Of a stretch of DNA of 64,000 nt, positions 33,550 through 45,291 are shown in pieces. This stretch comes from Thiohalocapsa sp963698775 (GTDB lineage Bacteria > Pseudomonadota > Gammaproteobacteria > Chromatiales > Chromatiaceae), in contig CAVOSE010000053.1 in assembly GCA_963698775.1 (NCBI GenBank), forward strand, positions 6,289 to 70,288. Direction: 5' to 3'. The stretch's first letter is position 1, and each line of letters opens with the position of its first letter. Made by a program: the position numbers and the translations under genes. The notes beneath the pieces are model-generated. The model saw nothing but the letters and a program-made list of their open reading frames with translations. It ran no database searches and was not told the DNA's origin.

Positions 33550-36148
33550 TCATCGGCGCAGGTAGCCCATCCTGCGGGCGATCGTTGTGGCTACGCGGTG
33601 ATAGGCGGGCTGGTAGCGACGCGGCATGACGGCGAACAAAGACAACCGAGCCCCGTGCAGCACGACCCGCAACGGCGAGCGTTGCACCGGCGCCGTCACA
33701 GGATCCGGCATGACTGACACAGAGGCATCGAGCAGACGGCCAATTCCCATACACCGTATTTCCGAGATTCTCTCCAAACGCTCCGTCATGAGCTGCCCGA
33801 CCCGACCGACAGACAAAAGCTGTTGCACGTCGCTGCGCGCCCTTGTTCCGATCTGTGCGGCTCGATCGGGCTGCTCGAAGAGCTGGCGCATCAAGTCTGC
33901 CGCATGACCAATGTCCGGCTCCGCCCAGACCGTACCGGCCGCATAGGGCGGATCCGCCTGAGCTAGCTCCGCGAGTTGGTACCTTACCGGGAGTGAGTTG
34001 GCCACATTCATGAAGTCCATGTTTCCACTCCAACCGGTAGCGATGACCGGCTTTCCCAGGGCCATCGCCTCGGCGATACCTAGACCAAAACCCTCGGCTC
34101 GATGCAAGGAAAGAAAGGCGTCGGCGCTAGCGAGAAGCTTGTATCGGGCATCGTCGGGAAGAGCCGCTATCCATGAACGTGATGCGGGCATCGCCGGCCA
34201 GTTCCTGGAGTTGCGCGAACGCCTCCGGCCGATTGTGCCCATTCATGGACTTGACCACCAATCGGACCCGCTCAGAGGGCCGAAAGGCCCGTCGAAACGC
34301 GCGGATGGCGCCATCCGGGTTTTTGCGTGCGGGTGTACTGTGAAAATCAAACATGAACAAGAAGATGAACTCATCATCAGGCAGATCGAACGCGCTACGA
34401 TCGGCGGATACGGACGGCGCTTCGACGACATGCGGGATGCGGAGCACCGGGATCGGTGAGACCGCGGAAATGCCCTCCGCCATGTAGCTGCCGCCGACCC
34501 AGACCTCGTTCAGCATCGAAAAACTCGGCCACCAATGCCGAGGAAAGCGGCTCGTCTCCCACGCCCACATGCCGATGACGTAGGCCTGATCAAGCAGGCC
34601 TGGACTGAGTTCACGTCGGATCTCAGCCAATTGGTCCGCATTCACATGCAGAATGACGACCTGTTGGACCTCATCGGAAACCACCTCGGGCGTTTCGACA
34701 TCGCCCCCAGTCCACGCCTGACGCTCGCTGCTGGTGAAGTGGCTAACATCGACCGTGTCGACCTGAATGCCCTGCGAACGTAAGGCGCGGATGTTGCCAC
34801 GCGCGGCCTCACCGAGCCCGAGCTGCGCGGAGAGGTACCCAATATAGGTGACGCGAATGGACCCCTGGTCAGGCGCCCCACTCGGCACCATCGCCGAACC
34901 GCGCCGAGGTGGAAGAAATGCCTCGTTCAATCCCAGTTCAACGCGTCCGGAGCTGTACAGCCAGGCAAGGTACGCGTTCCAATGCTCCCCCAATAGGTCG
35001 GGGTAGGCGGCAGCGACATCGGGACGGAGGTGATTGACCCGACGCAGATAGCGATTCAAGTAGCCTTTGGACCCTGAGCGGCGATCGACGGGGGCTGTAA
35101 TCCATTCGAACAAGCTCCCAGAACCGACTGCAAGGGGCTCCCGGAACTGCTTACCGCTCGCTCGCGCGTCACGAAAAACCGCACGACAAATAGCGTCGAC
35201 CTCCGCCCCGTTGGCGAAACGCAGCGGAGGGAATGTCAGACGCAGCGACTCATGATATCCGGCTGAACCGAGCAGGTCGGCGTAATGACGCAAGAGGCGA
35301 GCGAGCGGAGAACCACGCTTTACGGTGAGCCGATTCTGATGCTTTGACAGCACCTCGGGTATCTTGGGATTGAAGCCGCTGAAGTGAAAGAAGACCAGGG
35401 GCTGCCCGTCGACATGCCACTCGTCGCCTGTGGTATCCAACGTGCGCTGGGGCAGATTCCAGTATGCCACGTTGTACCCCGGGTGCCTAAGAATCCGGTA
35501 GCTCGGGCAAAAGGCAGGGGCAAAATTCACCCACTTCTGATCTGTAAAGGTACCGCTCGACTTGTCTTCGAAGCAATGGGTACGCAACCATCCCGACCAC
35601 CAGCGCAGAAACTGGTCCGTTTCGGGTCCTTTGCCGACAGCCAGGAAGCCCAGATTGAACACGCCAGCACCGAGCAGTTCTAGATCGTCGGGCTGCGCTC
35701 CGTCTCGCGGCAGCGGCTGCATGATGTGCGGCGTAAGCACGCCTTGGGCGCCCTGATCCAAAAGCTCCAGGGCCTCGTCGAATGGCCGGAACGCAAGGAT
35801 ATCCGGATCGATGTACAGTACGCGCTCCGCTGCTTCTTCCAGATGTCTGAGGAAACAAAGGGGCTTTACCGCGGTTGCCAACTCTCGAATGTTGAAATTC
35901 AGGGACAGTTCAAGCCAATCTCCGCGCTCGACGATGTGCGGAACGAACCGGGCAACGATACCGTCCGGGAGGTCCGGTACCTCACCTTCGTCCAGCAACC
36001 AGATTACGATCTGGGCGGTCGGGTGATGCTTCCTAAGCGATGCGCACAGGGTGAATGCAAAACCCAGATAATTCCGGGCACAGATAGTAAAAAACACGGT
36101 GCTTGGATGCATGTGGCGGACCTGAGCGGGGAAGGCGGCCCGGAGCAC
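33550..36148 (-). pseudogene. Two-domain glycosyltransferase (GT8-like plus GT4-like), split by a frameshift
   Basis: The N-terminal half (about residues 15-300) resembles GT-A proteins with the acidic metal site VLYIDPDILAFRPF. The C-terminal part is a GT-B (GT4-like) domain with IGYLSAQLGLGEAARGNIRAL and WAWETSRFPRHWW. The first frame (36148-34127) loses homology just after AGDARITFMD near 34178. A second frame (down to 33550) carries on with ALPDDARYKLLASADAFLSLHRAEGFGLGIAEAMALGKPVIAT, the nucleotide-sugar-binding E-X7-E region. Joined, the protein would have about 865 residues. A one-base error is as likely as true inactivation. It diverges from the GT4 gene at 36287. Confidence 0.8.
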
Positions 36149-36286
36149 CCAATGAAAGGCATCCTAGGCCATGGACACAAGAACGTAGGCGCGATGGACG
36201 CAGCGCAAACTTGAGAAAACCCATCATTCTATCACCAACCTGAGCGATGTCCGCCGCCAGCATCTTGCCGCCGGCGATCGACGCCC

Positions 36287-37357
36287 ATGCGCGTACTCTA
36301 CGACTACCAGATTTTCTCTTCCTTTCGATACAGCGGCATTTCGCGCTATTTTTGCGAGATTTACCGGCAGCTCGACTTGGCCGGTGTTCCGTGGGAAGTT
36401 GCTTGCCGTTTCTCGAATAACGCCTTTCTGCGGTCCATCCGACCGATCCCTGGTTTTTTTCCAAACTTGGAATTTCGGGGCAAGAACCGCCTGCTTGAGG
36501 CGCTGAATCGGCCCGCAACCCGCTCGGCGTTGCAGGCCGGACAGTTCGATGTCTTTCATTCCACCTATTCCAAACCGTACCGCAGGGAACTGTTGGGCGG
36601 GAAACCCTATGTGATTACCGTGCACGACATGACCCACGAGCGGTTCCCGGAGCTGCCCTCCGCGCACCGAGAGGCCGCAGAAGAAGCAGACTCGATACGC
36701 TGGGCCGACGGCATCATCACGCCGTCAGTCGCGACCCGTGACGATCTGGTCGCACTGTATCCAGAGGCCGCACAGAAGATCCGGGTGATCTATCACGGCT
36801 TCCGCAAGCCGGCCCACATTCTGCCCTCGCCGCTCGCGGGCCGCCGCTATGTCTTGCACGTCGGAACACGGAAATTCTATCGGGACTTCCCCACAGCTGC
36901 GCGGGCGGTGGGGCGAATTCCCGGCCTCGCCCTGTGGTGCATCGGCGGCGGCGCCTTCGACGAACAGGAGCAACAACTCTTTCGTTCAATCGGCATCGAA
37001 AACCGAGTGTTGCAAATGGGGCTGGATGAACCGGGCCTGTTCGGCGCGTATGGCGACGCCGAGGCACTGATCTTCCCGTCGCTGGCCGAGGGATTTGGCC
37101 TACCGATCGTTGAGGCTCAGAGCATGGGCTGCGTTCCCGTGCTTTCGGATATCCCTTGCTTTCGTGAGATCGGTGGTGAGGGCGCGCTCTATTTCGCCCC
37201 CGGTAACGTCGATGCATGCAGTGCCGCCCTGGCGGAGCTGATGACACACCCACGACTCAAGGATCAACTGCGCGAGCAGGCCTCCATTGGGCTGACGCGC
37301 TTCGATTGGCGCGCATCCGCGCAAGCGCACCTGAGTCTGTACGAATCCCTCGTGTGA
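36287..37357 (+). CDS. Family 4 glycosyltransferase
   Basis: This 356-residue GT-B protein has the acceptor domain MRVLYDYQIFSSFRYSGISRYF with the glycine/serine loop near the N-terminus and VITVHDMTHERFPEL. The donor domain has YVLHVGTRKFYRDFPTAARA and the signature LIFPSLAEGFGLPIVEAQSMGCVPVLS, including the EX7E motif. It probably transfers a sugar from a nucleotide donor in surface polysaccharide synthesis. It is divergent from the large glycosyltransferase and converges on the pilin gene. The frame is intact. Confidence 0.9.
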   Translation: MRVLYDYQIFSSFRYSGISRYFCEIYRQLDLAGVPWEVACRFSNNAFLRSIRPIPGFFPNLEFRGKNRLLEALNRPATRSALQAGQFDVFHSTYSKPYRRELLGGKPYVITVHDMTHERFPELPSAHREAAEEADSIRWADGIITPSVATRDDLVALYPEAAQKIRVIYHGFRKPAHILPSPLAGRRYVLHVGTRKFYRDFPTAARAVGRIPGLALWCIGGGAFDEQEQQLFRSIGIENRVLQMGLDEPGLFGAYGDAEALIFPSLAEGFGLPIVEAQSMGCVPVLSDIPCFREIGGEGALYFAPGNVDACSAALAELMTHPRLKDQLREQASIGLTRFDWRASAQAHLSLYESLV

Positions 37358-37545
37358 CCCCCGGTTGCCCGAGCCATGCCGCCCCAAGAGGGTGCACGCC
37401 GGGAGGCCCAATGGTTCTGGGCACTGGCGCCGAGAGACGTTCGCGCCGTCTGAACGGCATCTATGTACTGGCCCTGCAGGGAATGCAGCTCCGCTTGCCG
37501 CGCCTTGGAGTGATCCTCGCCAAGAGGCGATTTGCGACTCCAGCG

Positions 37546-38007
37546 TCAATGCTTTGCCCAGTCATCCTCATCGGCATCATCCAGGTCGCCGTCGTTGTTC
37601 TCGTCCCAGAACCGTTGACCGATTTGATTGATCCGTAACAGGCCGTCAGCCGCTTGCGCAGTGCCTTCCACGGGTGTTGCCTGAAGCAAAAAGCTGCTGG
37701 CGGTGACCTCACCGCTAAACGCGATCCGGTAGTATTCGGAGTGGTCGTCGGCCGCGCTGATATCGGGGGCCGCACCGGTGCCGACGCCACAGTCTCCGTC
37801 CGTGCCTGGGTTGTAACAGCCGGTCTCCGTGTAGACGCGTTCCATGAATTGAGCCAGCGCCATCAATTCCGCCTGAATCTCAGCACGTCGAGCCTTGGCG
37901 ATCTGGTGCGTGTAGGTCGGATACGCAATCGCGGCCAGGATGGCGATGACGGCCATTGTGACCAGTAGCTCGATCAGGGTGAAACCTGGTTGTCCACGGA
38001 GGTTCAT
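37546..38007 (-). CDS. Type IV pilin-like protein (PilE-type minor pilin)
   Basis: This 153-residue protein has a short leader and the prepilin cleavage site in GFTLIELLVTMAVIAILAAIAYP (G/F cleavage, Glu5 present), followed by the long N-terminal helix. The C-terminal domain carries cysteines in TGCYNPGTDGDCG (a likely disulfide) and an acidic end. It is the last gene of the minor pilin operon, only 7 bases after pilY1. It probably primes assembly with PilV, PilW, PilX and PilY1. PilD, encoded at 57.9 kb, would process it. Confidence 0.88.
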   Translation of the reverse strand: MNLRGQPGFTLIELLVTMAVIAILAAIAYPTYTHQIAKARRAEIQAELMALAQFMERVYTETGCYNPGTDGDCGVGTGAAPDISAADDHSEYYRIAFSGEVTASSFLLQATPVEGTAQAADGLLRINQIGQRFWDENNDGDLDDADEDDWAKH

Positions 38008-38014
38008 AAGGGTC

Positions 38015-41000
38015 CTAACGTAGCTGCAGCCAATTGCGCCAACCCAACGCCGTGGATTCCTGCAGGCGGATCAGATCGCCGTCGGAATCCGACAGGATCT
38101 GCTGCAACGCGCCGTTGGCCAGGCCGAGCTGCATCGGCGCCGAGTAGATGCCGGCACCACCGTCGGTGAGTGCGCGGATACTGCTGCCGGGCGCCGCGGT
38201 TTCGTCCGCGGCTTCCGGCAGCAGGTCGTTGGCGTCGAACGCTCCGTCCAGGTTGTAATCGAACGGCGTTAGGGATAGGCGGGAGCCATCGTTGGCGTCG
38301 AGGGCGTTGATCCAACTGACGCCGCCCGCGCTACAGCAGTCTTCTGGAATCATCGAGACGAAAATCACCCGATTCCCGCTCAGGCTGGGCGCGACGACGA
38401 CACGCTCACCCTCGGCCTCATCAGACGCCAAGATCAGGTCGATGTACCAGCCTCTTGCACCGTTCTTGGACCAATCGATCGCAAAATCGGTACTGGTTCG
38501 ACCAAGGCTAGCGCTTGCCTCGTCGACACCGCCGACGTGGATCACGGCGAGGAACCGCTGCGTGAGCAGATCGCCAGCTACGCGGCTTGGCACATCGTAG
38601 CCCCCCGCCTCGGCGCCGAAGACAAGGCCGTTGTCGTCCCATATCCCGTAAAAACTCTGCACCTGGCGATCGGACTTATCGGCGGCATTGAGATACTGGC
38701 CGGTTCCGAACAACACCATCGTGCCCAGACCGGTCGGGTGTCGCTTGGCCAACACCTTGGCCGTAATCGGCTGGGGATTGCCGTCGTCGTCGGTGGCCTG
38801 GAACAGCAACAGCGGGGGATTTCTGGTATCAACCAGATCGAAGCGCCACAGGTTGCCGAAGAGGTCCCCAGCATAGGCAAAATCGCTGACGAGGTCGCCA
38901 TCGACATCGACGGCCGTGACCGGTCCCAGCCCGTTGGTGCGTCCCCGGGCCGCCGCCGCGCAGTCGCTGCCGACGGGCGGTACGGCACCCGCGGCCCGAG
39001 GGTCCTGGCAGAACCCATGTCCGGTGTCGAGCTTGGCAAGCACACGTCCAGCGTCCGCGCCCCCCATTCGGAGTACATAGAGCACGGCATTCCCGGTTTG
39101 GCTCAGAGTACAGTTGGTGCCGAGCGCCTCATCGTCGAGACAGTGGCCGGCGACTTCGCCGACCTCATTGGTATTGTTGTAGCCATTGCTGACCAGTGCG
39201 ACCCAAATGGGTTCGACGCCATCGGTCAAATCGTCGTCGATACGCACAACAGCAGGCGCGGAGAGGCTATACCCCATATCCCGACCGTCCAGCGCGCCGT
39301 CGTCCGCGTCACTTCCTGAGACGTCGTTGAACTCCCACAAGGGCAGTTCGTCGGGAGCGCTTTCACTGATGACGCGCGGATTGGTGATGTTCAACGCGAA
39401 CAGCCCCTGTGCGCCGAGCCCAAAACTGCCCACCAGCACGGTCTTCCAACCCGCGTTTCCCTGGCGGTCGGTAAATTTTGCATCCGCCGAGACCATCGGG
39501 CCATCGACGAAGGCGCGTTTCGGAATCGCTGTGCCATAGGCCGGATCGGTCAGGTCGGACAGCCTGGCATAGACCGTCTCAGGCACGTATGCGAACAGTT
39601 CGGCGCCATCGCTGGCCTTGAAGGCGTGGAGCATCCCGTCGTTGGCACCGATGTAGACCACCTCGGTTCGAGTCGCGAGCGCCTCGCGCTGCTTGAAGGC
39701 CAGGTAGTCCGGATCGCTGAACACCCCTCGCGGGCGGCCGACCACGACCGGATGGCTGCCGATGATATCTCCCAGCCAGTGTCCGCCACGCTCGCGAAAG
39801 CCAAGCCCGTCACCGGTTTCACCGCTGTCGTCGCCCCGCAGATAATCGATCCGAGCCTTCGCAAGTGCGATCTGCGCCGGATAGGCGGACACAAGATCGA
39901 CGCCGACATTGCAGAACGCACGTTCACCGCTCCAGGAATCGCCGGTGTCTGGGCCGCAGCCAAGCAGTCCGAGTTGCTGGTCGCGCGATAAGGCGTCAAA
40001 ACTCTCCGCGACGAAGGCGCGCGGCGACCCAGCCGCCAGGGTGACGATGTTGCGATCGCCCACCGACATCGCCTGGGGCGCGGTCCAATAGGGTGCGTCA
40101 CCAGACTGACACAACGCGCCTGGCGGCTTCGTCGGACAGGGAGCCTGTCCGATACCGGCGGACAACTGATAGGCACGCAATGCGCCGCGCCATTGGGAGG
40201 CGTCAACGAGGGCCTGAAACAGCAGAGTGCCTGAGTCGAGCTGAGCCGTATTGGCGGCAACGGATGCATCGGTCGCCTGCGCGTCGACGACCGTGGAGAC
40301 CGCATCCAGCGCATCGGACAACGAGCGGATCAGCTCGTCCGGGGTCGACGCGCTGAAGTATCGGCCCCTGCCATTCAAGACCGCATGATAGAGATCGTCG
40401 ACCTTGGCCGCCGCGGGGATCTGATCTCCAGCAGCGCCCCCGCCGTCCGCGCCAAGACCCGAAAACGGCCCGACAACCCCATAGGCGGCGATCAGGGCAT
40501 CGTCGGGAAAGCCATCGATGCCAACGTGCTTTTGCTCGCCAATGCCAGTCTCGCCACCGCCGATACGATAGCTACCGAACGGACTGCTGTTGGACGCCGT
40601 AACGGCACCGCCCACGCCGAGCCCGACGCCGAAAAAGGTCAGATGCTGCCAGTTTGCTGGATCGTTGCGTGGATTCCAGAAATTGTCAGCACTGTCTGCG
40701 GTTGCCTCGTCGTCCCAAGACTCCAACCGCGGTGGCAGTTGGTTGTTGCTGTCATCCCCATCGAGGTCACGGCGCCAATAGTAGAACACCACGTCGGCCA
40801 GCATGGCGGCATTGGCGTCGCTGTAGAGTCGAGTCGCGTCGGTGTAGGGCGTGTAGGCGGACACGCCATAGCGGTTGTCCGGCAACTCGGCGGCAACGCC
40901 ATCCTGATTCGGAGCGGCGCGCATCCAACAGCCGCTGCCACCGCCGGCGCAGGGCCACCGAGAGGCACTAGCCTCGCCATCGGCACCCGCAACGCTGTCT

Positions 41001-42272
41001 CCCCACTCATCATCCCAGACACCATCGGTCAAAAGCAGATGCACGTTGTGCCGACACTTGACCCCACAGCTATTGCGCGCAAAGTCAGAGGGATCATCGC
41101 GGTAGGCATCGATATCATCGGCACGTGCCAACTCGCCGGCGACGAACTCGCCCGCGCGAATGTGGGCGCCGTGCAAATTGGCCGGCGCAGCATCTTTACT
41201 GCTAAGCGTAAACATCCAATTGAAAAAGCGCCCTTTGTTTCGGCCGAAGCTGCCGAAGCGCGGGCCATCGCCGTCGCTGTCGAGCCAATCGAAGGCTTCC
41301 GTTCCCGGCCAGAGCTGATCATTACCGCGCATGTCCTGAAAGGTGAGCCGTATCCGCGGGTCAATGCTGTGCATGACACGGGACAGCGCCGTCTTGATCA
41401 TCAGGAGCCGATTGCGGTGGTAGACGAACCAGTTGGCGAAATTGCGCCGCGCCGCATCAACACCATCGAGGCCGAGGGCGGCATTGGTCCGCGGCGTGCA
41501 ACTGAGGCCCGGGATGCGGTCAGCAAGGCGCAGACCTGACGGATTGGGCGCACCGATGGTCGGTGCAATATCCTCGCAGTACGCGACGGCAAGATCGTTT
41601 GTCGCTGCCAACGACGATCTTGGTAAAGCACGCAGACGGGCGTTCGATGTCCGGACCGCTTGGAAAGTCCTCGCCACAGGCCCGGCAGACGGCCCACTCC
41701 GCGCTGGCCCGGGGCGGCGGAAAGGGCAGGTCGTTACACTCCTCGTCGGCCTTGCGGCCTGTATCCGTGGAGTAGTAGTTGCCGGGATCCCAGAGATAAT
41801 AGGACGCCGGCCCGGGCGGGAGATCGTCGCGGAAATAGCCGATGCCGTCGTCGCAAGTGATTGAGACCTCCCGGTCGTCCTTGATGACTTGATAGTTGCT
41901 GGACAGGTCAACAGGATCGGGTTCGTAGCAGTCCAGGCCGAGATAGGGGAACTGATCGGCCGCCGAAAACTCCGCGTGACCAAGTGACGTGCCGTCGGCA
42001 GCGAGGCCAGGCACATAGGTCTTCCAAGGATCGTAATAGAGGCCATTGACGTCAGGAGACGCGAAGGCCTCGGTTGTCGCTGCGTTGGCCACCGCATCCG
42101 GCAGATAGGCACTCCCCATGCTCGACGAGTTGTCGATGGTGAGGACAACGTTCGCGGCGACGCCTTCGAGCAGATAGGGGGGAACCGCCGTGAGATCGAT
42201 GTCGGCAGCCACGGCGTTACCCGACGCGAGCCATGCGACCCAGACGCAGATCAGGTTGAAAGCGACGGCCAT
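38015..42272 (-). pseudogene. pilY1: PilY1-type pilus tip adhesin, frameshifted near residue 225
   Basis: The N-terminal frame begins at 42272 with a signal peptide (AVAFNLICVWVAWLASGNAVA) and a von Willebrand A-like MIDAS sequence VVLTIDNSSSMGSAYLP. It loses homology after ACFTKIVVGSD near 41607. The remaining frame, to 38015, resumes with LAVAYCEDIAP and continues through the vWA-like region and the C-terminal beta-propeller. Its first about 180 codons, upstream of the shift, are an out-of-frame shadow. The joined protein would have about 1,418 residues, normal for PilY1, which sits at the pilus tip and governs retraction and adhesion. One indel at about 41600 explains the break. Confidence 0.87.
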
Positions 42273-42335
42273 ATCGACGCGATCGGGGCTGTATCAGGGT
42301 ATGCCTGGCAGTACTCGGCCATCGCCTTGCCCCCG

Positions 42336-42938
42336 CTAGAATTGGAATACCTTCGCCACCGTCGACTGGACGATCGCGCGGGCGGCTTCCGATGCGCTAA
42401 AACCAACGGCGGTGACGGTGTAGTAATGCACACCGGCGCCCTGGGCAGCCTTTTCGGCATCCAGCGGCGGCACGGAGCGCACCTCGATGTAAACGCGGGG
42501 TTGCGCGACCACGCCGGGTAGGTCGCTGGAAACCCCCAACTCGCCGACAATGTCTTGGTAGCTGGCACCCGCGCTCAGCCGTGTAAGATCGCCCCGCCAG
42601 TTGCTCAACACCGAGTCGAGGCCGGTGCAGGCACCGCCGTCGCCCACGGTCCTCGCGGCGGTGACGGTGCAGGCGGGCCAGACGTGCGCCGAACCGCTGC
42701 TGTCGGCCGTCGGTGGTGACGTCTGACTTTCGATATAGTCCAGCCCCGCTTGCAAGGCTGCCTCGGCGGTCTGCAACGCGACATGACTCTGGCGCAGGTT
42801 GCCGGCCATGCGCTCCTGCATCACCGTGGCGCGCATACCAGCGAGACCGATGAGGGTGACCACGAGCAACACGACCAGGGCCAAAATCAGAACGGCACCT
42901 GACTCGACGCCCTGCCCCGCCGCGGATCGCATAGTCAT
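42336..42938 (-). CDS. pilX: PilX-type minor pilin assembly protein
   Basis: This 200-residue protein with an N-terminal hydrophobic segment (GAVLILALVVLLVVTLIGLAGMRATVMQERM) preceded by charged residues matches PilX-like proteins, whose leader is less canonical than that of major pilins. The following RQSHVALQTAEAALQAGLDYIE is the characteristic amphipathic helix. It overlaps the stop of pilW by four bases (ATGA) and precedes pilY1, the usual pilVWXY1 order. It acts in the periplasm as part of the pilus-priming complex. Confidence 0.88.
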   Translation of the reverse strand: MTMRSAAGQGVESGAVLILALVVLLVVTLIGLAGMRATVMQERMAGNLRQSHVALQTAEAALQAGLDYIESQTSPPTADSSGSAHVWPACTVTAARTVGDGGACTGLDSVLSNWRGDLTRLSAGASYQDIVGELGVSSDLPGVVAQPRVYIEVRSVPPLDAEKAAQGAGVHYYTVTAVGFSASEAARAIVQSTVAKVFQF

Positions 42939-44329
42939 GGTGCGCGACCAGCTCGCCAGGGGGTACTCGCGCGTATTCCAACATTGACCAGAAAGCGCTT
43001 GTAGAGCCGATTGTCGGCAGGCAACCCCTTGCCGAGGGTATCGTCGGCAACGCTGCCATCGCCGGTATTGGGCGGCCAGCGGTCGCTCGCGGGCGTCTTG
43101 GCCTCAGTCGCGACACTGCGCTGCTCGGTGGCGAGCAGGAGTTCCACGGATGCCGAGCGCACGCGGGACCAGCCGTGATGGCGACTCACCCATGCGGCGG
43201 TGTGAACGGCGTCAGTGGCATGCGCGTGATAGACGGTCCCATCGGCAAGCGTGCCACTGAAGGTGAGGCGCAGATCGGCAACGTCGGTGATCAGCGCTTG
43301 ACTGCCCCCGTCTTCCAGATTCCAGACGCAGAGTGACGGGCGATATCGGTCGAAATCTCGGCCGTCGCCGACACGGCACTTGCCGACGCTGGCGCCGGTC
43401 TGAATACGTCGATTGCGCGTATCGACACAGCAAACGTAATAAACCTGGTAAGAGAAGGGGTAGACCGTGGCGCGGTGGAGCGGCTGGACCATCTGCCGAG
43501 CCGCGCCAGCAGACGTCCAATTGTAGGCGCGGCTCAGTGCATCGCTGGCATTAACGGGGTTCCCGTCGGGATCGAAGGCGGCGTGCACAATGCTTCGGTC
43601 GCCTGCCCTGCGCTCTTCCGGGCCGCTGATCTCGAACAAATCGGCACCGACGCAGTCCGTGATCAGCGCGAGCCGGCCTAGGTTGTCGAGCGCCGGAGGC
43701 AGGGCATCCAGGCTAAGGGCCCCGCTCCCTTCGAAGCCACCGTCGTCGCCGATGGCGCCCGCGAGGCTACCCCTCAGCCCCACACCTGAGCCATCGACAC
43801 CCCAGGTGACCAGCACATCACCACGCACCCAGCGGGCCGCGATATTGTCAGCGGCGTCCGCGGGCACATCCTGATAGCTGGCCGCGACGGAGAGGTCATC
43901 GGCATTGTCGTAGCCGACGGCACGGTTCAGACCCAAAAAGTGGCGATCTGCCTTCCAGCCAGTATGCCCACAGCGGTCGCCGGTCGTCTTGAGCAGGCGA
44001 CAGGCCTTGACGGTGAACTGGCCCTCTCGCTCCGTCATGGCCATACTGCGGCAACCGAGGGATCGATTGATGCGCAGATGATCCGCCGATACCAGCAGCG
44101 CGAGACGGGCGTTTTCCTGGAGCCGGGCGAACTGATCTTCGCGAACGTAGACGGATTTGGTGTCGGTCAACAGATCGGTGAGGCCGAGCATCAGGATGCC
44201 ACCGATCGCGATCGCCACCATCATCTCCACCAGCGAAAAACCGGCCAACCGCTGAGGGGATGGCATAGCGAGCCGCACCGTCTGTCGCCGACAAGAACCA
44301 GAAGCTCGAAAGGGGCTCGCAACCCTCAT
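42935..44329 (-). CDS. pilW: PilW-type minor pilin assembly protein
   Basis: This 464-residue protein has the prepilin-type segment AGFSLVEMMVAIAIGGILMLGL preceded by a long basic leader. The ATG at 44329 overlaps the pilV stop (ATGA), whereas an ATG 21 codons later would give a shorter leader, so either may be used. The globular part is rich in cysteine-containing loops. It is longer than many PilW proteins (usually 250-400 residues) but the frame is intact. It belongs to the minor pilin operon. Confidence 0.85.
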   Translation of the reverse strand: MRVASPFRASGSCRRQTVRLAMPSPQRLAGFSLVEMMVAIAIGGILMLGLTDLLTDTKSVYVREDQFARLQENARLALLVSADHLRINRSLGCRSMAMTEREGQFTVKACRLLKTTGDRCGHTGWKADRHFLGLNRAVGYDNADDLSVAASYQDVPADAADNIAARWVRGDVLVTWGVDGSGVGLRGSLAGAIGDDGGFEGSGALSLDALPPALDNLGRLALITDCVGADLFEISGPEERRAGDRSIVHAAFDPDGNPVNASDALSRAYNWTSAGAARQMVQPLHRATVYPFSYQVYYVCCVDTRNRRIQTGASVGKCRVGDGRDFDRYRPSLCVWNLEDGGSQALITDVADLRLTFSGTLADGTVYHAHATDAVHTAAWVSRHHGWSRVRSASVELLLATEQRSVATEAKTPASDRWPPNTGDGSVADDTLGKGLPADNRLYKRFLVNVGIRASTPWRAGRAP

Positions 44330-44832
44330 TGCGGCAGCCGGGTGCAGACGCTGAAGACCGTTTCGTCCGTCTCACCAGCAGCCCGCGCCAACGCGCTATC
44401 CTCGCCGTGTGAGTCATTCCAGCGGACGATGACCTGGCAATGCCCGGCAAGGCACCCGTTGTCGGCCCCGGCGCAATTGACCTCGCCGAGGGGTTTGCCC
44501 TCCAGCGGGCGCAAATTCAGCCCCGCGAGCTCTTGCGCCCAGTTGTCGAAGGCGTCGGAATCGCTGTTGATGCTGGCCACGAAATGCTCGCCGTTGAAGG
44601 AGGCAGGGTCCGTGCGCATGCGATCGATCAAGTCGTACGCCGCGATGGTGACCTGGGTGCGAACATAGGCACTATGGTTGCTGCGCATGGCGGCAAGCTG
44701 AAGACCGGCGACGCCGAGCAGACCGATGGACATGATGATGACCGTCACCAGAACCTCCACCAGCGTAAATCCACGCTGACGACCTTCCCATCGACTTACC
44801 CGTCGCCCTGCGCGCATCAGGTCAGCCGCCAC
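44326..44832 (-). CDS. pilV: PilV-type minor pilin assembly protein
   Basis: This 168-residue protein has the prepilin cleavage region QRGFTLVEVLVTVIIMSIGLLGVAGLQLAAMRSNHSAYVRTQ, which is highly typical of PilV. It is the first gene of the minor pilin operon visible here; no fimT or fimU lies upstream. The gene overlaps the pilW start by four bases. A good transcription start signal was not found by eye in the upstream 590-base gap. Confidence 0.9.
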   Translation of the reverse strand: MAADLMRAGRRVSRWEGRQRGFTLVEVLVTVIIMSIGLLGVAGLQLAAMRSNHSAYVRTQVTIAAYDLIDRMRTDPASFNGEHFVASINSDSDAFDNWAQELAGLNLRPLEGKPLGEVNCAGADNGCLAGHCQVIVRWNDSHGEDSALARAAGETDETVFSVCTRLPQ

Positions 44833-45291
44833 TCGGGCAAACGCCGCCGCTTATGGACGCGGCAACGGCGCGTCAAGGCGGGCGAGAGAACTGTCTCGCC
44901 GCACACAGTAAATTCGACGATCGCACACATTTTACCAAAAACGCCCGCACTCAAAATCGTCTCCAATACCCTACGGTGCCCGAGCGCCAATCCTCACTCG
45001 GCATCAAGCTCGCCAAGTCCAACACCGCCACCACACCACGGCAATTTAAGATAAAAACCAGATAAATAGAAATAATATTCTAGTTCAAAATCGCGCGCAA
45101 AAATGCTACTAAGGCCTATCGAAGCCACGTTTTCAGCAGAGACTAGCAAACTCGAAGCAACGACGCACGAGAACACCAATCGAAGCCGTACCAAGGGGGA
45201 GCCTGAGCAAGAAATACACGAATATGTGCTCCACGTCGCTTGCGTCGCGGCCGATTGGTCAACCTTAAGAACAGGCGGGGTGCGGCCGCAG
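44833..45291. other. Intergenic region upstream of pilV, AT-rich in part
   Basis: No gene is apparent. The stretch from about 44,925 to 45,120 is distinctly richer in A and T than its surroundings and probably carries the minus-strand promoter of the minor pilin operon. A long plus-strand frame across 45103-45816 is the shadow of garB and is not coding. Confidence 0.45.

Noticed and set aside
40385..41539. Plus-strand 384-codon open frame opposite pilY1
   Set aside because: Shadow of pilY1, which has homology in the opposite direction throughout.
41610..42148. First ~180 codons of the longest pilY1 frame as a real N-terminus
   Set aside because: These codons are rich in Arg, Ser and Pro and overlap the true N-terminal frame with signal peptide and MIDAS motif; they are out-of-frame translation before the frameshift.
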